Shown: positions 1 through 5,354 of the stretch, piece by piece
How the letters are laid out: each line of letters begins with the position of its first letter
Position numbering within the stretch: the stretch's first letter is position 1
Assembly (NCBI GenBank): GCA_002327945.1
Contig: DCVY01000250.1
Location: 13,101-18,454 of the forward strand
Length of the DNA: 5,354 nt
Direction of reading: 5' to 3'
From: Acidovorax delafieldii
Lineage (GTDB): Bacteria > Pseudomonadota > Gammaproteobacteria > Burkholderiales > Burkholderiaceae_C
Translations under genes and position numbers: made by a program
Notes under the pieces: model-generated
What the model was told of the DNA's origin: nothing
Database searches by the model: none
What the model saw: the letters and a program-made list of their open reading frames with translations, nothing else

Positions 1-45
1 TCGTCCCCCTCCGGGGGAAGGCGCCGAAGGCGACTCAGGGGGGCT
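1..45 (-). terminator. GC-rich double-hairpin intergenic element, possible terminator
   Basis: This element begins directly after the stop codon of the NlpC/P60 gene and runs to the window edge. Two stem-loops are visible. One is a 4-bp stem, CGCC/GGCG with a 3-base loop (22-32). The other is a 6-bp stem, TCCCCC/GGGGGA with a 3-base loop (4-18). A further C6 run (38-43 read on the minus strand) could pair with the G5 run instead. No T-tract follows within the window, so it is not a textbook intrinsic terminator. I remember very similar sequence between genes in Comamonadaceae genomes, so it may be a dispersed intergenic repeat that also ends or stabilises transcripts. Confidence 0.45.
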
Positions 46-543
46 TCATAGTCTGCGAAACGACGCGTTCTGCCGCGCCCAGTAGCGCGACTGCAGGTGA
101 TCGAGCCGCACCGTTCCACCCGAGGAAGGCGCGTGCACAAAGCGCCCATCGCCCACATAGATGCCCGCGTGCGATGCCACGCGGCCCGTTCCAAAAACCA
201 CCAGGTCGCCGCTGCGCAGCTCACCGTCGGCAACCTGCTGCCCCCAGCCACTGAGCTGCGCCACCGTGCGCGGTGGCGCCGTGCCCACGCGGTGGCGGTA
301 CACATAGCCGATCAGCCCGCTGCAGTCAAAACCCGCATCGGGCGTGTTGCCGCCATAGCGGTAGGGCGTGCCCACCAGGCCCAGCGCATGGATGGCAATG
401 TCGTGCGCATGCGCGTCCGACAGAGTGGAAAGGGCCGGGGAACGGATGGGTGATGGCAGCGGCGATGAGGTGCTGCCGCAGCCACCCAGTGCCAGCAGGG
501 TGGCGGCATAGGCCACGCAGGCCAGACGGTGAAGTGCGCGCAT
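46..543 (-). CDS. NlpC/P60 (C40) lipoprotein peptidase, MepS/Spr-like
   Basis: This is a predicted outer-membrane-anchored peptidoglycan peptidase of 165 aa. Residues 1-22 form a lipoprotein signal with the lipobox LGGC. Cys22 is the lipidation site, and Gly at +2 argues against inner-membrane retention. A Ser/Pro-rich linker (24-45) leads to one NlpC/P60 domain (about 46-165). The catalytic residues are Cys74 in DCSGL, His125 in SHAGIYVG and His137 in VHAPS. Their spacing (51 and 12 residues) equals that of the Cys68-His119-His131 triad I recall for E. coli MepS, a DD-endopeptidase that cuts cross-links. The same frame is open to a GTG at 621, but that would put 26 residues before the signal peptide, so the ATG at 543 is preferred. 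No clear Shine-Dalgarno precedes it. The 98-base gap to the upstream c-di-GMP enzyme gene shows no terminator or convincing promoter, so co-transcription is possible but unproven. The family assignment is secure. The exact bond cleaved is inferred. Confidence 0.93.
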   Translation of the reverse strand: MRALHRLACVAYAATLLALGGCGSTSSPLPSPIRSPALSTLSDAHAHDIAIHALGLVGTPYRYGGNTPDAGFDCSGLIGYVYRHRVGTAPPRTVAQLSGWGQQVADGELRSGDLVVFGTGRVASHAGIYVGDGRFVHAPSSGGTVRLDHLQSRYWARQNASFRRL

Positions 544-641
544 GGGCGCAAGGGTAACGGATGAGTGGCCGTGCACGCAGATATTCCGCCCCCGTTCTGG
601 GGATGTGGCTTGGGTCGTCACGGCGGCGCGTGCCTGGGCCG

Positions 642-2573
642 CTACATGGCCTGCCCGCGTGGTCTTGCCTGAAACGCCAGAAACTGCTGGGCGGGCATGG
701 GCCGCGCAAACACATAGCCTTGCAAAATGTCACAGCCCTGCCCGGTCAGGTAGTCTGCCTGCTCCCGTGTTTCAATGCCTTCGGCCGTGACCTGCAATCC
801 CAGGCCGTGCGCCAGCGCCACGATGGCGGAGACGATGGTGCGGCTGTGCTCTTGCCGGGGCAGGTCTTTGACAAAGCTGCGGTCAATCTTCAGCCGCCGC
901 ATGGGCAGCTGCCGCAGATACGAGAGTGACGAATAACCGGTGCCGAAATCGTCGATGGACAGATGGATGCCCAGCTGGCTCAGCCGGTGCAGCGTGTGCG
1001 CACCGGCTTCCAGGTTTTCCATGAGCACGGTTTCGGTCAGTTCGAGTTCGAGCCGGTGGGCAGGCAGCCCTTCCTCGCGCAGGATGTCCATCACCTGCTG
1101 CAGAAATTGAGGGTCGCCCAGTTGCTGGGCCGATAGGTTGACGGCCACGCGCAAGGGTGCGCCTGCATCATTCCAGCCTGCGGCATCCCGGCAGGCGGTG
1201 CGTAACACCCAATAGCCCAGCGTAACGATCAGGCCGCATTCTTCTGCCACTGCAACCACCTCAAGCGGCGACACGTTGCCCAGCTCCGCGTGGGTCCAAC
1301 GCAGCAGGGCTTCTGCGCCCACCAGTGATTCATCCGCAGCTGAAATCAGGGGTTGGTAGTGCATTGCCAGCCCATCGCCATGCGCCAGTTCAGCGCGCAG
1401 CGCATGTTCTATGGCATGACGCCGGACCACTGCCTGGTTCATGGACGCTTCGAACCGCACGCAGCGGTTCTTGCCCATTTCTTTGGCACGGTACATGGCG
1501 GTATCGGCATGACCCATGAGGCCGTCGATGTCGGGCGCATCGTCGGGAAAGGTGGCAATGCCTGCGCTGCAGGTCACGTTGACCTGCTGCCCCGCTTCCA
1601 TGTCAAGGGTCTGGAAGGTGTTGATCAGCCGTTGTTCGTATTTTTCCAGAGTCGCGTCGTCCATGTCGAGCCGCAGGATCAGTGCGAACTCGTCTCCGCC
1701 CAGGCGGCAAATGGTGTCGGTGCTGCGCACCACGGAGTGCAGGCGACCGGCTACCTGGCGCAGCAGGCCATCGCCTGCCGTGTGGCCCAAGGTGTCGTTG
1801 TGCGTCTTGAAATTGTCCAGGTCGATATAGATCAGGGCCACCCGGCTGGCGAGGCTGCGCGCGCGCTCTATTTCGGCGGTGAGCCGTTCGTTGAAGGCAT
1901 GCCGGTTGCCGATGCCTGTGACGGCATCCGTGTGCGCCAGGGTGTGCAGGCGGTTTTCTGCCTCGCGAACGGCCGCACGGCTGCGCAGCACCATGGCGGT
2001 TGCCAGGGCCATCGCGCATACGGCGATCAGCAGAGTGCTGAAAAATCGGACGCCCAGGCGCATGTAGACCGCGTCCATCGACTTTCGGATGTAAAGCGTT
2101 CCTACCGTCGTTCCAGGCCCATGGATGGGCTGGGTCATCTCCAGAACGCGCAGCCCCGAGCGCTCGGACTCGCCGTTCATGCCCAGTGATAAAACGGTAG
2201 CCGGCAAGTCTGGCTTGCCCTCGCGCACCTGCTGCGCCAACAGCAGCCCTTGTGCGTCGTAAACGCCGGCCCCGATGACCATGGGTGATGCCCGCAGGGC
2301 GTAGAGTATTTCCTTGGCGGTGGCTGCATCGTGGAACACCAAGGCAGCAGAGACGTTGTCTGCCACGATGGCCGCTTCCACCCGGCTGTCCTGCAGCATG
2401 GCGGTGCGGGTGCTCCAGTAGTCAATGCCCGTGATGGCCAGCACGACGGTCAGCAGTGCCAGACCGGCCGCCAGGATGCTGGTAGACACCAGCCGCGAAG
2501 ACAGAAGTGGCTGCGACCCGTCCTGCTTTTGCATGGGCGTTGGTTCGGGTTCGTTGATTGCGTGGGTTTTCAT
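642..2573 (-). CDS. YfiN-like membrane CHASE8-GGDEF-EAL c-di-GMP cyclase/phosphodiesterase
   Basis: This 643-aa inner-membrane enzyme is predicted to make and/or degrade c-di-GMP. TM1 lies at about 29-50. A periplasmic CHASE8-type sensor follows (about 51-171, with the typical AALVFHDAATAKEIL stretch), then TM2 at about 175-197. The GGDEF domain (about 213-375) has GGDEF at 292-296, the metal-site D251 in YIDLDNF, and the inhibitory-site RxxD (R283-D286) exactly five residues upstream. The EAL domain (about 385-635) keeps E421 in EALLRW, N479, E511 in ELTE, D541-D542 in DDFGTGYSSL, K562, E598 in AEGIE and Q618. Both halves therefore look catalytic. Only about 15 residues separate TM2 from GGDEF, so there is no HAMP domain, unlike Pseudomonas YfiN, which also lacks EAL. 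The ATG at 2573 is chosen because it overlaps the YfiR stop as ATGA and has AGGG nearby. The frame is open up to 3068, but that extension is the YfiR gene read out of frame. The YfiR homologue next door is the likely periplasmic regulator. Net activity in vivo is unknown. Confidence 0.93.
   Translation of the reverse strand: MKTHAINEPEPTPMQKQDGSQPLLSSRLVSTSILAAGLALLTVVLAITGIDYWSTRTAMLQDSRVEAAIVADNVSAALVFHDAATAKEILYALRASPMVIGAGVYDAQGLLLAQQVREGKPDLPATVLSLGMNGESERSGLRVLEMTQPIHGPGTTVGTLYIRKSMDAVYMRLGVRFFSTLLIAVCAMALATAMVLRSRAAVREAENRLHTLAHTDAVTGIGNRHAFNERLTAEIERARSLASRVALIYIDLDNFKTHNDTLGHTAGDGLLRQVAGRLHSVVRSTDTICRLGGDEFALILRLDMDDATLEKYEQRLINTFQTLDMEAGQQVNVTCSAGIATFPDDAPDIDGLMGHADTAMYRAKEMGKNRCVRFEASMNQAVVRRHAIEHALRAELAHGDGLAMHYQPLISAADESLVGAEALLRWTHAELGNVSPLEVVAVAEECGLIVTLGYWVLRTACRDAAGWNDAGAPLRVAVNLSAQQLGDPQFLQQVMDILREEGLPAHRLELELTETVLMENLEAGAHTLHRLSQLGIHLSIDDFGTGYSSLSYLRQLPMRRLKIDRSFVKDLPRQEHSRTIVSAIVALAHGLGLQVTAEGIETREQADYLTGQGCDILQGYVFARPMPAQQFLAFQARPRGQAM
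2570..2573 (-). other. ATGA stop/start overlap coupling yfiR-like and cyclase genes
   Basis: On the minus strand the last codon of the YfiR-family gene (TGA, 2572-2570) and the first codon of the GGDEF-EAL gene (ATG, 2573-2571) share bases as ATGA. A moderate AGGG lies about 8 bases upstream of the ATG. Such overlaps commonly allow a terminating ribosome to restart, which would tie the amount of enzyme to that of its presumed periplasmic inhibitor. Confidence 0.8.
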
Positions 2574-3118
2574 TGGACTGCCCTGGCCAGCCGCAGCAGC
2601 CTGGAACTGACGGTGAGGCCCGCCCTGGAGGTTGCATCGGTGTTGATGCCGAACACGATCCGGCCTTCCTGTTGCGCCAGTGTGATCATGATCTCGGGGC
2701 TGGAGGAGGTCGCTTCCTCGGCAATGGTCAGAATGCCGTTGGCCGGTGGCATGGAGCGCAGCGCACGCAGAACCGCTTGCACGTCGGCATGGTGGAGAAC
2801 GACGAGCCGGCAGTTGCGTAGATCGCTGATCTCCAGCAGCCTCACCCGGACAGGCTGGCCCTTGCGGGTGGGCTTGCCGTCCAGTGCAATCAACGGCCTT
2901 TTCAAGGGGCTGAAAGGAGAAACGCAAATGACCCAATCGCGGTCGGCAACGGACTCGTTGTCCGGCCAGTCGATGAACTGGATGAAGTTGAAGACATAAG
3001 CCGCCTTCAGATCGTGTTCGCCCACGCGATCGTCGGAGTGGGCCCAGTTGCTCCCGCACAGCACCCACAGCCCGATCAACAGCGTGTTGCGTAAGCGCAA
3101 AACTGGGGGTAGGGGCAT
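2570..3118 (-). CDS. YfiR/DUF4154 family periplasmic protein, presumed cyclase repressor
   Basis: This 182-aa exported protein belongs to the YfiR (DUF4154) family. A signal peptide covers about 1-28, with cleavage likely after AHS28. The mature domain shows the family features in order: LKAAYVFNFIQFIDWP at about 37-52, VICV at about 63-66, NCRLVVL at 102-108, ILTIAEE at 129-135, and the C-terminal GRIVFGINTDATSRAGLTVS followed by SSRLLRLAR (about 152-179). In Pseudomonas, YfiR binds the periplasmic part of the cyclase YfiN and keeps it inactive, and redox state and disulfides affect YfiR. Here Cys65 and Cys103 match one conserved disulfide pair by position. A second pair known from P. aeruginosa YfiR is absent. 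The gene starts five bases after the stop of the TonB-dependent receptor gene, with no evident Shine-Dalgarno, so translation probably depends on the upstream gene. It overlaps the cyclase gene at its end. Family membership is strong. Repression of this particular cyclase is inferred from family and gene order. Confidence 0.93.
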   Translation of the reverse strand: MPLPPVLRLRNTLLIGLWVLCGSNWAHSDDRVGEHDLKAAYVFNFIQFIDWPDNESVADRDWVICVSPFSPLKRPLIALDGKPTRKGQPVRVRLLEISDLRNCRLVVLHHADVQAVLRALRSMPPANGILTIAEEATSSSPEIMITLAQQEGRIVFGINTDATSRAGLTVSSRLLRLARAVQ

Positions 3119-3123
3119 GGTTG

Positions 3124-5178
3124 TCAGAATGCGTAAGTCAGTTTTACGCGGTAAGTCCGTCCGTCCTGCTGTATGGCGTCCTCCCGGATCTCGAATGAGG
3201 CGGGGTCTGCATGGCGGTGGTTGAAAAGGTTGTACACGCCCATGGACACCTCCGCATTCGCGATGCGCGTGGAATAGGTGAGGTTGGTGCGAACGTGCCC
3301 CGGAAGGCGCATATTTTGCAAGGTTCTGCGCGGGCCGATGCCGATGGCCTCAACCGCGTAGCGGCCCGATTGCCACCCGGATCCGGCGGGAGGCCGCAGG
3401 GAGTCCGACCACTGAAGCTTCAGCAAATGCTTGGGGGAATTGGTCAGGGCCATGTCTGCCAAGGCGTCGCGCGCTTTTTGCCAGCCATAGGCCACACGCA
3501 GGCGTGAGCCCGCACGCAGGCGGTGTTCCACTTCGGCTTCTACGCCCTGCACATGCACCCTGCTGGCGTTGTTGAAGGCGAGCCGGTCTGGCTGAGAAGC
3601 ATCATCCAGGGACACCAGGTCAGTCACGCTGGATCGGAAAACGGACAGCAGCATGCGGGTTGCAACCGTGGGTGCGTGTTCCAGCGCCAGCTCCGTGGTG
3701 TGCACGCGCTCGGAGCGCAGGGGGGCCGTACCCACCACGCCACCGGGCAGGTCAACTCGGTATTCGCGCTCATAGGCGTTGGGCGGCCTGTAGGCAGTGC
3801 CATGGAGCACCTTGATGGCGGTGGTCGGGTTCCACCAGTACACCAGGCCCAGGCGCGGATGGACGGCGCCAGTGCTGCCTGACTGTCGGCCCCACCGCAA
3901 TCCCGCGTGCAGCGTGATATCGGGCCGAAGCGCAAATTCGTCCTGGAAATACACCCCCAGCACCTCCCCGGCGCGGCGTGCATCCAGGTATTGCGCCTGC
4001 GGCGCCAGATCGAAGTTGCGCTGCGTGATGGCGGTATCACGTCGGTAGTCCATGCCCCACGCCAGCTTGTGGCGTGCCAACGCGGTGCTCACCCATTGCC
4101 ACTCGGTTCCCCACCACCGTCCGGTTCCCACGTCCCTGTTCACCGTGAGGGGCGGGTAGTCATACACATAATCGCCCTCGTATTGGTAGCGGCCTGCATG
4201 GACGCGCCCGGTGAAGGCCAGGGACGGCAGCATCTGGGTGGAGTATTCGGCCGCCAGGCGCGTGTTGGTGTCGATCGCCCGGGACCGGGGGTCATTGAAG
4301 ATCTGGGAAAAGGCGGCCGTGGGTACGCCCTTGGTGCGTTCGCCATGCACCATCATCAACGCCAAGCCGTCGTGGCGCATCCGGGCAAACAGTTGGGTGC
4401 TGCGATCAAAATCCAGTCGGCGGGCAACGCCGTCGCTGGTCGATGGTGTGTCGAACGAGGGGTAATACTGGTCTGCCCCGCGCGTGGTGGCGCGCGTCGC
4501 AGAGATCAGCCAGTCGGCCCCCTGTGCGTCCACCGTTCCCAGGGAAAACCGCAGCTTGGCGCTTGCATGGCTGCCTGCCTCGGCGCTTGCTTGCGGCCCG
4601 GCCAGCTGCCGGCCGTCCAGCGTGATGACGTTGATGACACCAAAAAACGCATTGGCGCCGTAGACGGCAGACCCCGGCCCGGGCACGAACTCCACCCGGT
4701 CCACCAGATCCAGATCGATAGGGAAATCCGTGCCGATGCTCGCCTGATCGTAGACGTTGTCGTTGAAACGCACCCCATTGACCAGCAGCAGCACGCGGGT
4801 GTTGTAGTCTCCTGGCGTGGCAAAACCCCGCATGCCCAGATAGTGGTAAGTGCGGTCATACGAGGCATACAGCCCGCGCATGCTGCCCAGCACCTCGGAC
4901 AGATTGCGGTAGCCAAAGAGCCGTATGTCGTCTGCTGTGACCACGCTCACGGCCGCGGGCGCCTCCAAGGTTGTCTGCGCATACCGGCTGGCCGTGGTGA
5001 CCCGCATCTGCATGAGCTGTTCCAATGGCAGATCGGCAATGTCTGTTTGCGAATGGGCGCTCGCCATCCAGGCGCAAAGCAAGCACAGTGCGGCCTGCCG
5101 TGACCACTGAGGTTGGGGCTTAGAGCCTTGTTGCATGGGAGTGACACCAGTGGGCGCGAAGAGCTGACGCTCGTTCAT
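3124..5178 (-). CDS. TonB-dependent outer-membrane receptor, ligand unknown
   Basis: This is a complete TonB-dependent receptor of 684 aa. A Sec signal sits at about 26-43 (hydrophobic ALCLLCAWMASA, likely cleavage after AHS43). The plug domain covers about 70-190, with APAAVSVVTADDIR, the VLLLVNGVRFND strand and the hallmark RVEFVPGPGSAVYGANAFFGVINVIT split over 161-186. The remainder (about 195-684) is a beta-barrel ending in YRVKLTYAF, whose terminal Phe is the usual barrel-assembly signal. NLFNHRHADP near the end is also typical. No classic TonB box is obvious; MRVTTAS (58-64) is the best candidate. A second ATG at 5136 gives a 670-aa protein with a more ordinary signal peptide. Neither start has a clear Shine-Dalgarno, so the start is uncertain. 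The gene heads the operon with the YfiR and GGDEF-EAL genes, which suggests a sensing role as well as or instead of uptake. The ligand cannot be read from the sequence. Confidence 0.95.
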   Translation of the reverse strand: MNERQLFAPTGVTPMQQGSKPQPQWSRQAALCLLCAWMASAHSQTDIADLPLEQLMQMRVTTASRYAQTTLEAPAAVSVVTADDIRLFGYRNLSEVLGSMRGLYASYDRTYHYLGMRGFATPGDYNTRVLLLVNGVRFNDNVYDQASIGTDFPIDLDLVDRVEFVPGPGSAVYGANAFFGVINVITLDGRQLAGPQASAEAGSHASAKLRFSLGTVDAQGADWLISATRATTRGADQYYPSFDTPSTSDGVARRLDFDRSTQLFARMRHDGLALMMVHGERTKGVPTAAFSQIFNDPRSRAIDTNTRLAAEYSTQMLPSLAFTGRVHAGRYQYEGDYVYDYPPLTVNRDVGTGRWWGTEWQWVSTALARHKLAWGMDYRRDTAITQRNFDLAPQAQYLDARRAGEVLGVYFQDEFALRPDITLHAGLRWGRQSGSTGAVHPRLGLVYWWNPTTAIKVLHGTAYRPPNAYEREYRVDLPGGVVGTAPLRSERVHTTELALEHAPTVATRMLLSVFRSSVTDLVSLDDASQPDRLAFNNASRVHVQGVEAEVEHRLRAGSRLRVAYGWQKARDALADMALTNSPKHLLKLQWSDSLRPPAGSGWQSGRYAVEAIGIGPRRTLQNMRLPGHVRTNLTYSTRIANAEVSMGVYNLFNHRHADPASFEIREDAIQQDGRTYRVKLTYAF

Positions 5179-5207
5179 GTGAGTGCGCGATGGCTGCGGA
5201 TTGTGTC

Positions 5208-5240
5208 AATTACAAATTAAATATTACAAATTGTATCCTA
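5208..5240 (-). promoter_or_regulatory. AT-rich island upstream of the receptor gene, candidate promoter/operator
   Basis: This sharply AT-rich stretch lies about 30-60 bases before the receptor start, in otherwise GC-rich DNA. Read on the minus strand it holds TACAAT (5235-5230), five of six matches to a sigma70 -10 box, but no convincing -35 box stands at 16-18 bases. TACAAATTGTA (5225-5235) is a perfect 11-bp palindrome over the same bases, so a repressor could overlap the -10. A TTGACA hexamer further down (around 5207-5202) has no matching -10 before the ATG. The site is suggestive only, and it does not resemble a full Fur box. Confidence 0.35.
5209..5236. repeat. 14-bp tandem duplication, two copies, AT-rich
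   Basis: ATTACAAATTAAAT (5209-5222) is followed directly by ATTACAAATTGTAT (5223-5236), which match at 12 of 14 positions, the first 10 identical. The spacing is a little over one helical turn, so two protein units could bind in near-equal orientation. The second copy contains the palindrome TACAAATTGTA. Confidence 0.75.
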
Positions 5241-5330
5241 CGCCTGCGCAGAATCACTCCAAGAGCGGGCAGTGGTTTTCATGTACGAATGCCCAGCTGG
5301 TCCGTGCGAATGCGTTCTACCGTCTTATCG

Positions 5331-5354
5331 CCCTATAGCCCTATAGCCCTATAG
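5331..5354. repeat. Octanucleotide tandem repeat CCCTATAG, three perfect copies, cut by the window edge
   Basis: CCCTATAG occurs at 5331-5338, 5339-5346 and 5347-5354 with no mismatch, and the array reaches the last base of the window, so it may be longer. Each unit contains the self-complementary CTATAG. TAG or its complement CTA appears in every copy and the 8-base unit shifts frame, so the array closes all reading frames and is non-coding. It lies about 150 bases upstream of the receptor gene. Confidence 0.9.

Noticed and set aside
590..602. CCCC/GGGG hairpin in the gap between the cyclase and NlpC/P60 genes
   Set aside because: A 4-bp stem without a T-tract is too weak to call a terminator.
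46..621. GTG start at 621 for the NlpC/P60 gene (191 aa)
   Set aside because: It would put 26 polar residues before a clean lipoprotein signal, which begins naturally at the ATG at 543.
1353..2189. 278-codon plus-strand open frame opposite the GGDEF domain
   Set aside because: It is a GC-driven shadow of a well-conserved coding region with no domain of its own.
642..3068. An 808-residue reading of the GGDEF-EAL gene starting inside the YfiR gene
   Set aside because: The extra 165 residues are the YfiR gene read in another frame, rich in Arg, Pro and Gly with no domain. The ATG at 2573 with the ATGA overlap gives the normal membrane-protein start.
3907..5103. 398-codon plus-strand open frame opposite the receptor gene
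   Set aside because: The product is rich in Arg, His, Gly and Val with no recognisable domain, and it lies wholly antisense to a clear receptor. Long antisense frames are expected in high-GC genes.
5202..5240. Fur box in front of the TonB-dependent receptor
   Set aside because: The AT-rich sequence lacks the GATAAT-type repeats of a Fur site, so iron control cannot be claimed.
5238..5282. 14-codon minus-strand frame upstream of the receptor gene, a possible leader peptide
   Set aside because: No Shine-Dalgarno and no attenuator-like codon run are visible, and it probably lies upstream of the likely transcription start.
5281..5346. 21-codon plus-strand frame with three cysteines ending within the octanucleotide repeat
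   Set aside because: There is no ribosome site, it is very short, and its stop lies in the repeat. Nothing supports translation.

Overview
The window reads as a piece of a high-GC betaproteobacterial chromosome, most likely Burkholderiales and probably Comamonadaceae (Acidovorax-like). This rests on the strong GC bias of the genes and on a GC-rich hairpin repeat at bases 1-45 of a kind I remember from Comamonadaceae intergenic regions. The taxon is an inference and was not searched.

All four genes lie on the minus strand, so the transcriptional order runs from high to low coordinates. At the top is a 176-base non-coding region (5179-5354). It holds three perfect copies of an 8-bp repeat at the window edge and an AT-rich island with a 14-bp tandem duplication and an 11-bp palindrome, the best place for the promoter. 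Then come a TonB-dependent outer-membrane receptor (3124-5178), a YfiR/DUF4154 periplasmic protein (2570-3118) five bases downstream, and an inner-membrane CHASE8-GGDEF-EAL c-di-GMP enzyme (642-2573) that overlaps the YfiR gene by four bases (ATGA). After a 98-base gap comes an NlpC/P60 lipoprotein peptidase (46-543) of the MepS/Spr type, followed by the hairpin repeat.

The first three genes look like one operon and one signalling chain. In Pseudomonas, YfiR in the periplasm holds the membrane diguanylate cyclase YfiN off, and the outer-membrane lipoprotein YfiB relieves this. Here no YfiB-like gene is visible. A TonB-dependent receptor takes the outer-membrane position, and the YfiN-like enzyme carries an extra, apparently intact EAL phosphodiesterase domain but has no room for the HAMP linker. 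The working hypothesis is that an extracellular ligand or receptor state is passed from the outer membrane through YfiR to c-di-GMP synthesis or breakdown. The NlpC/P60 gene may belong to the same unit or only be its neighbour.
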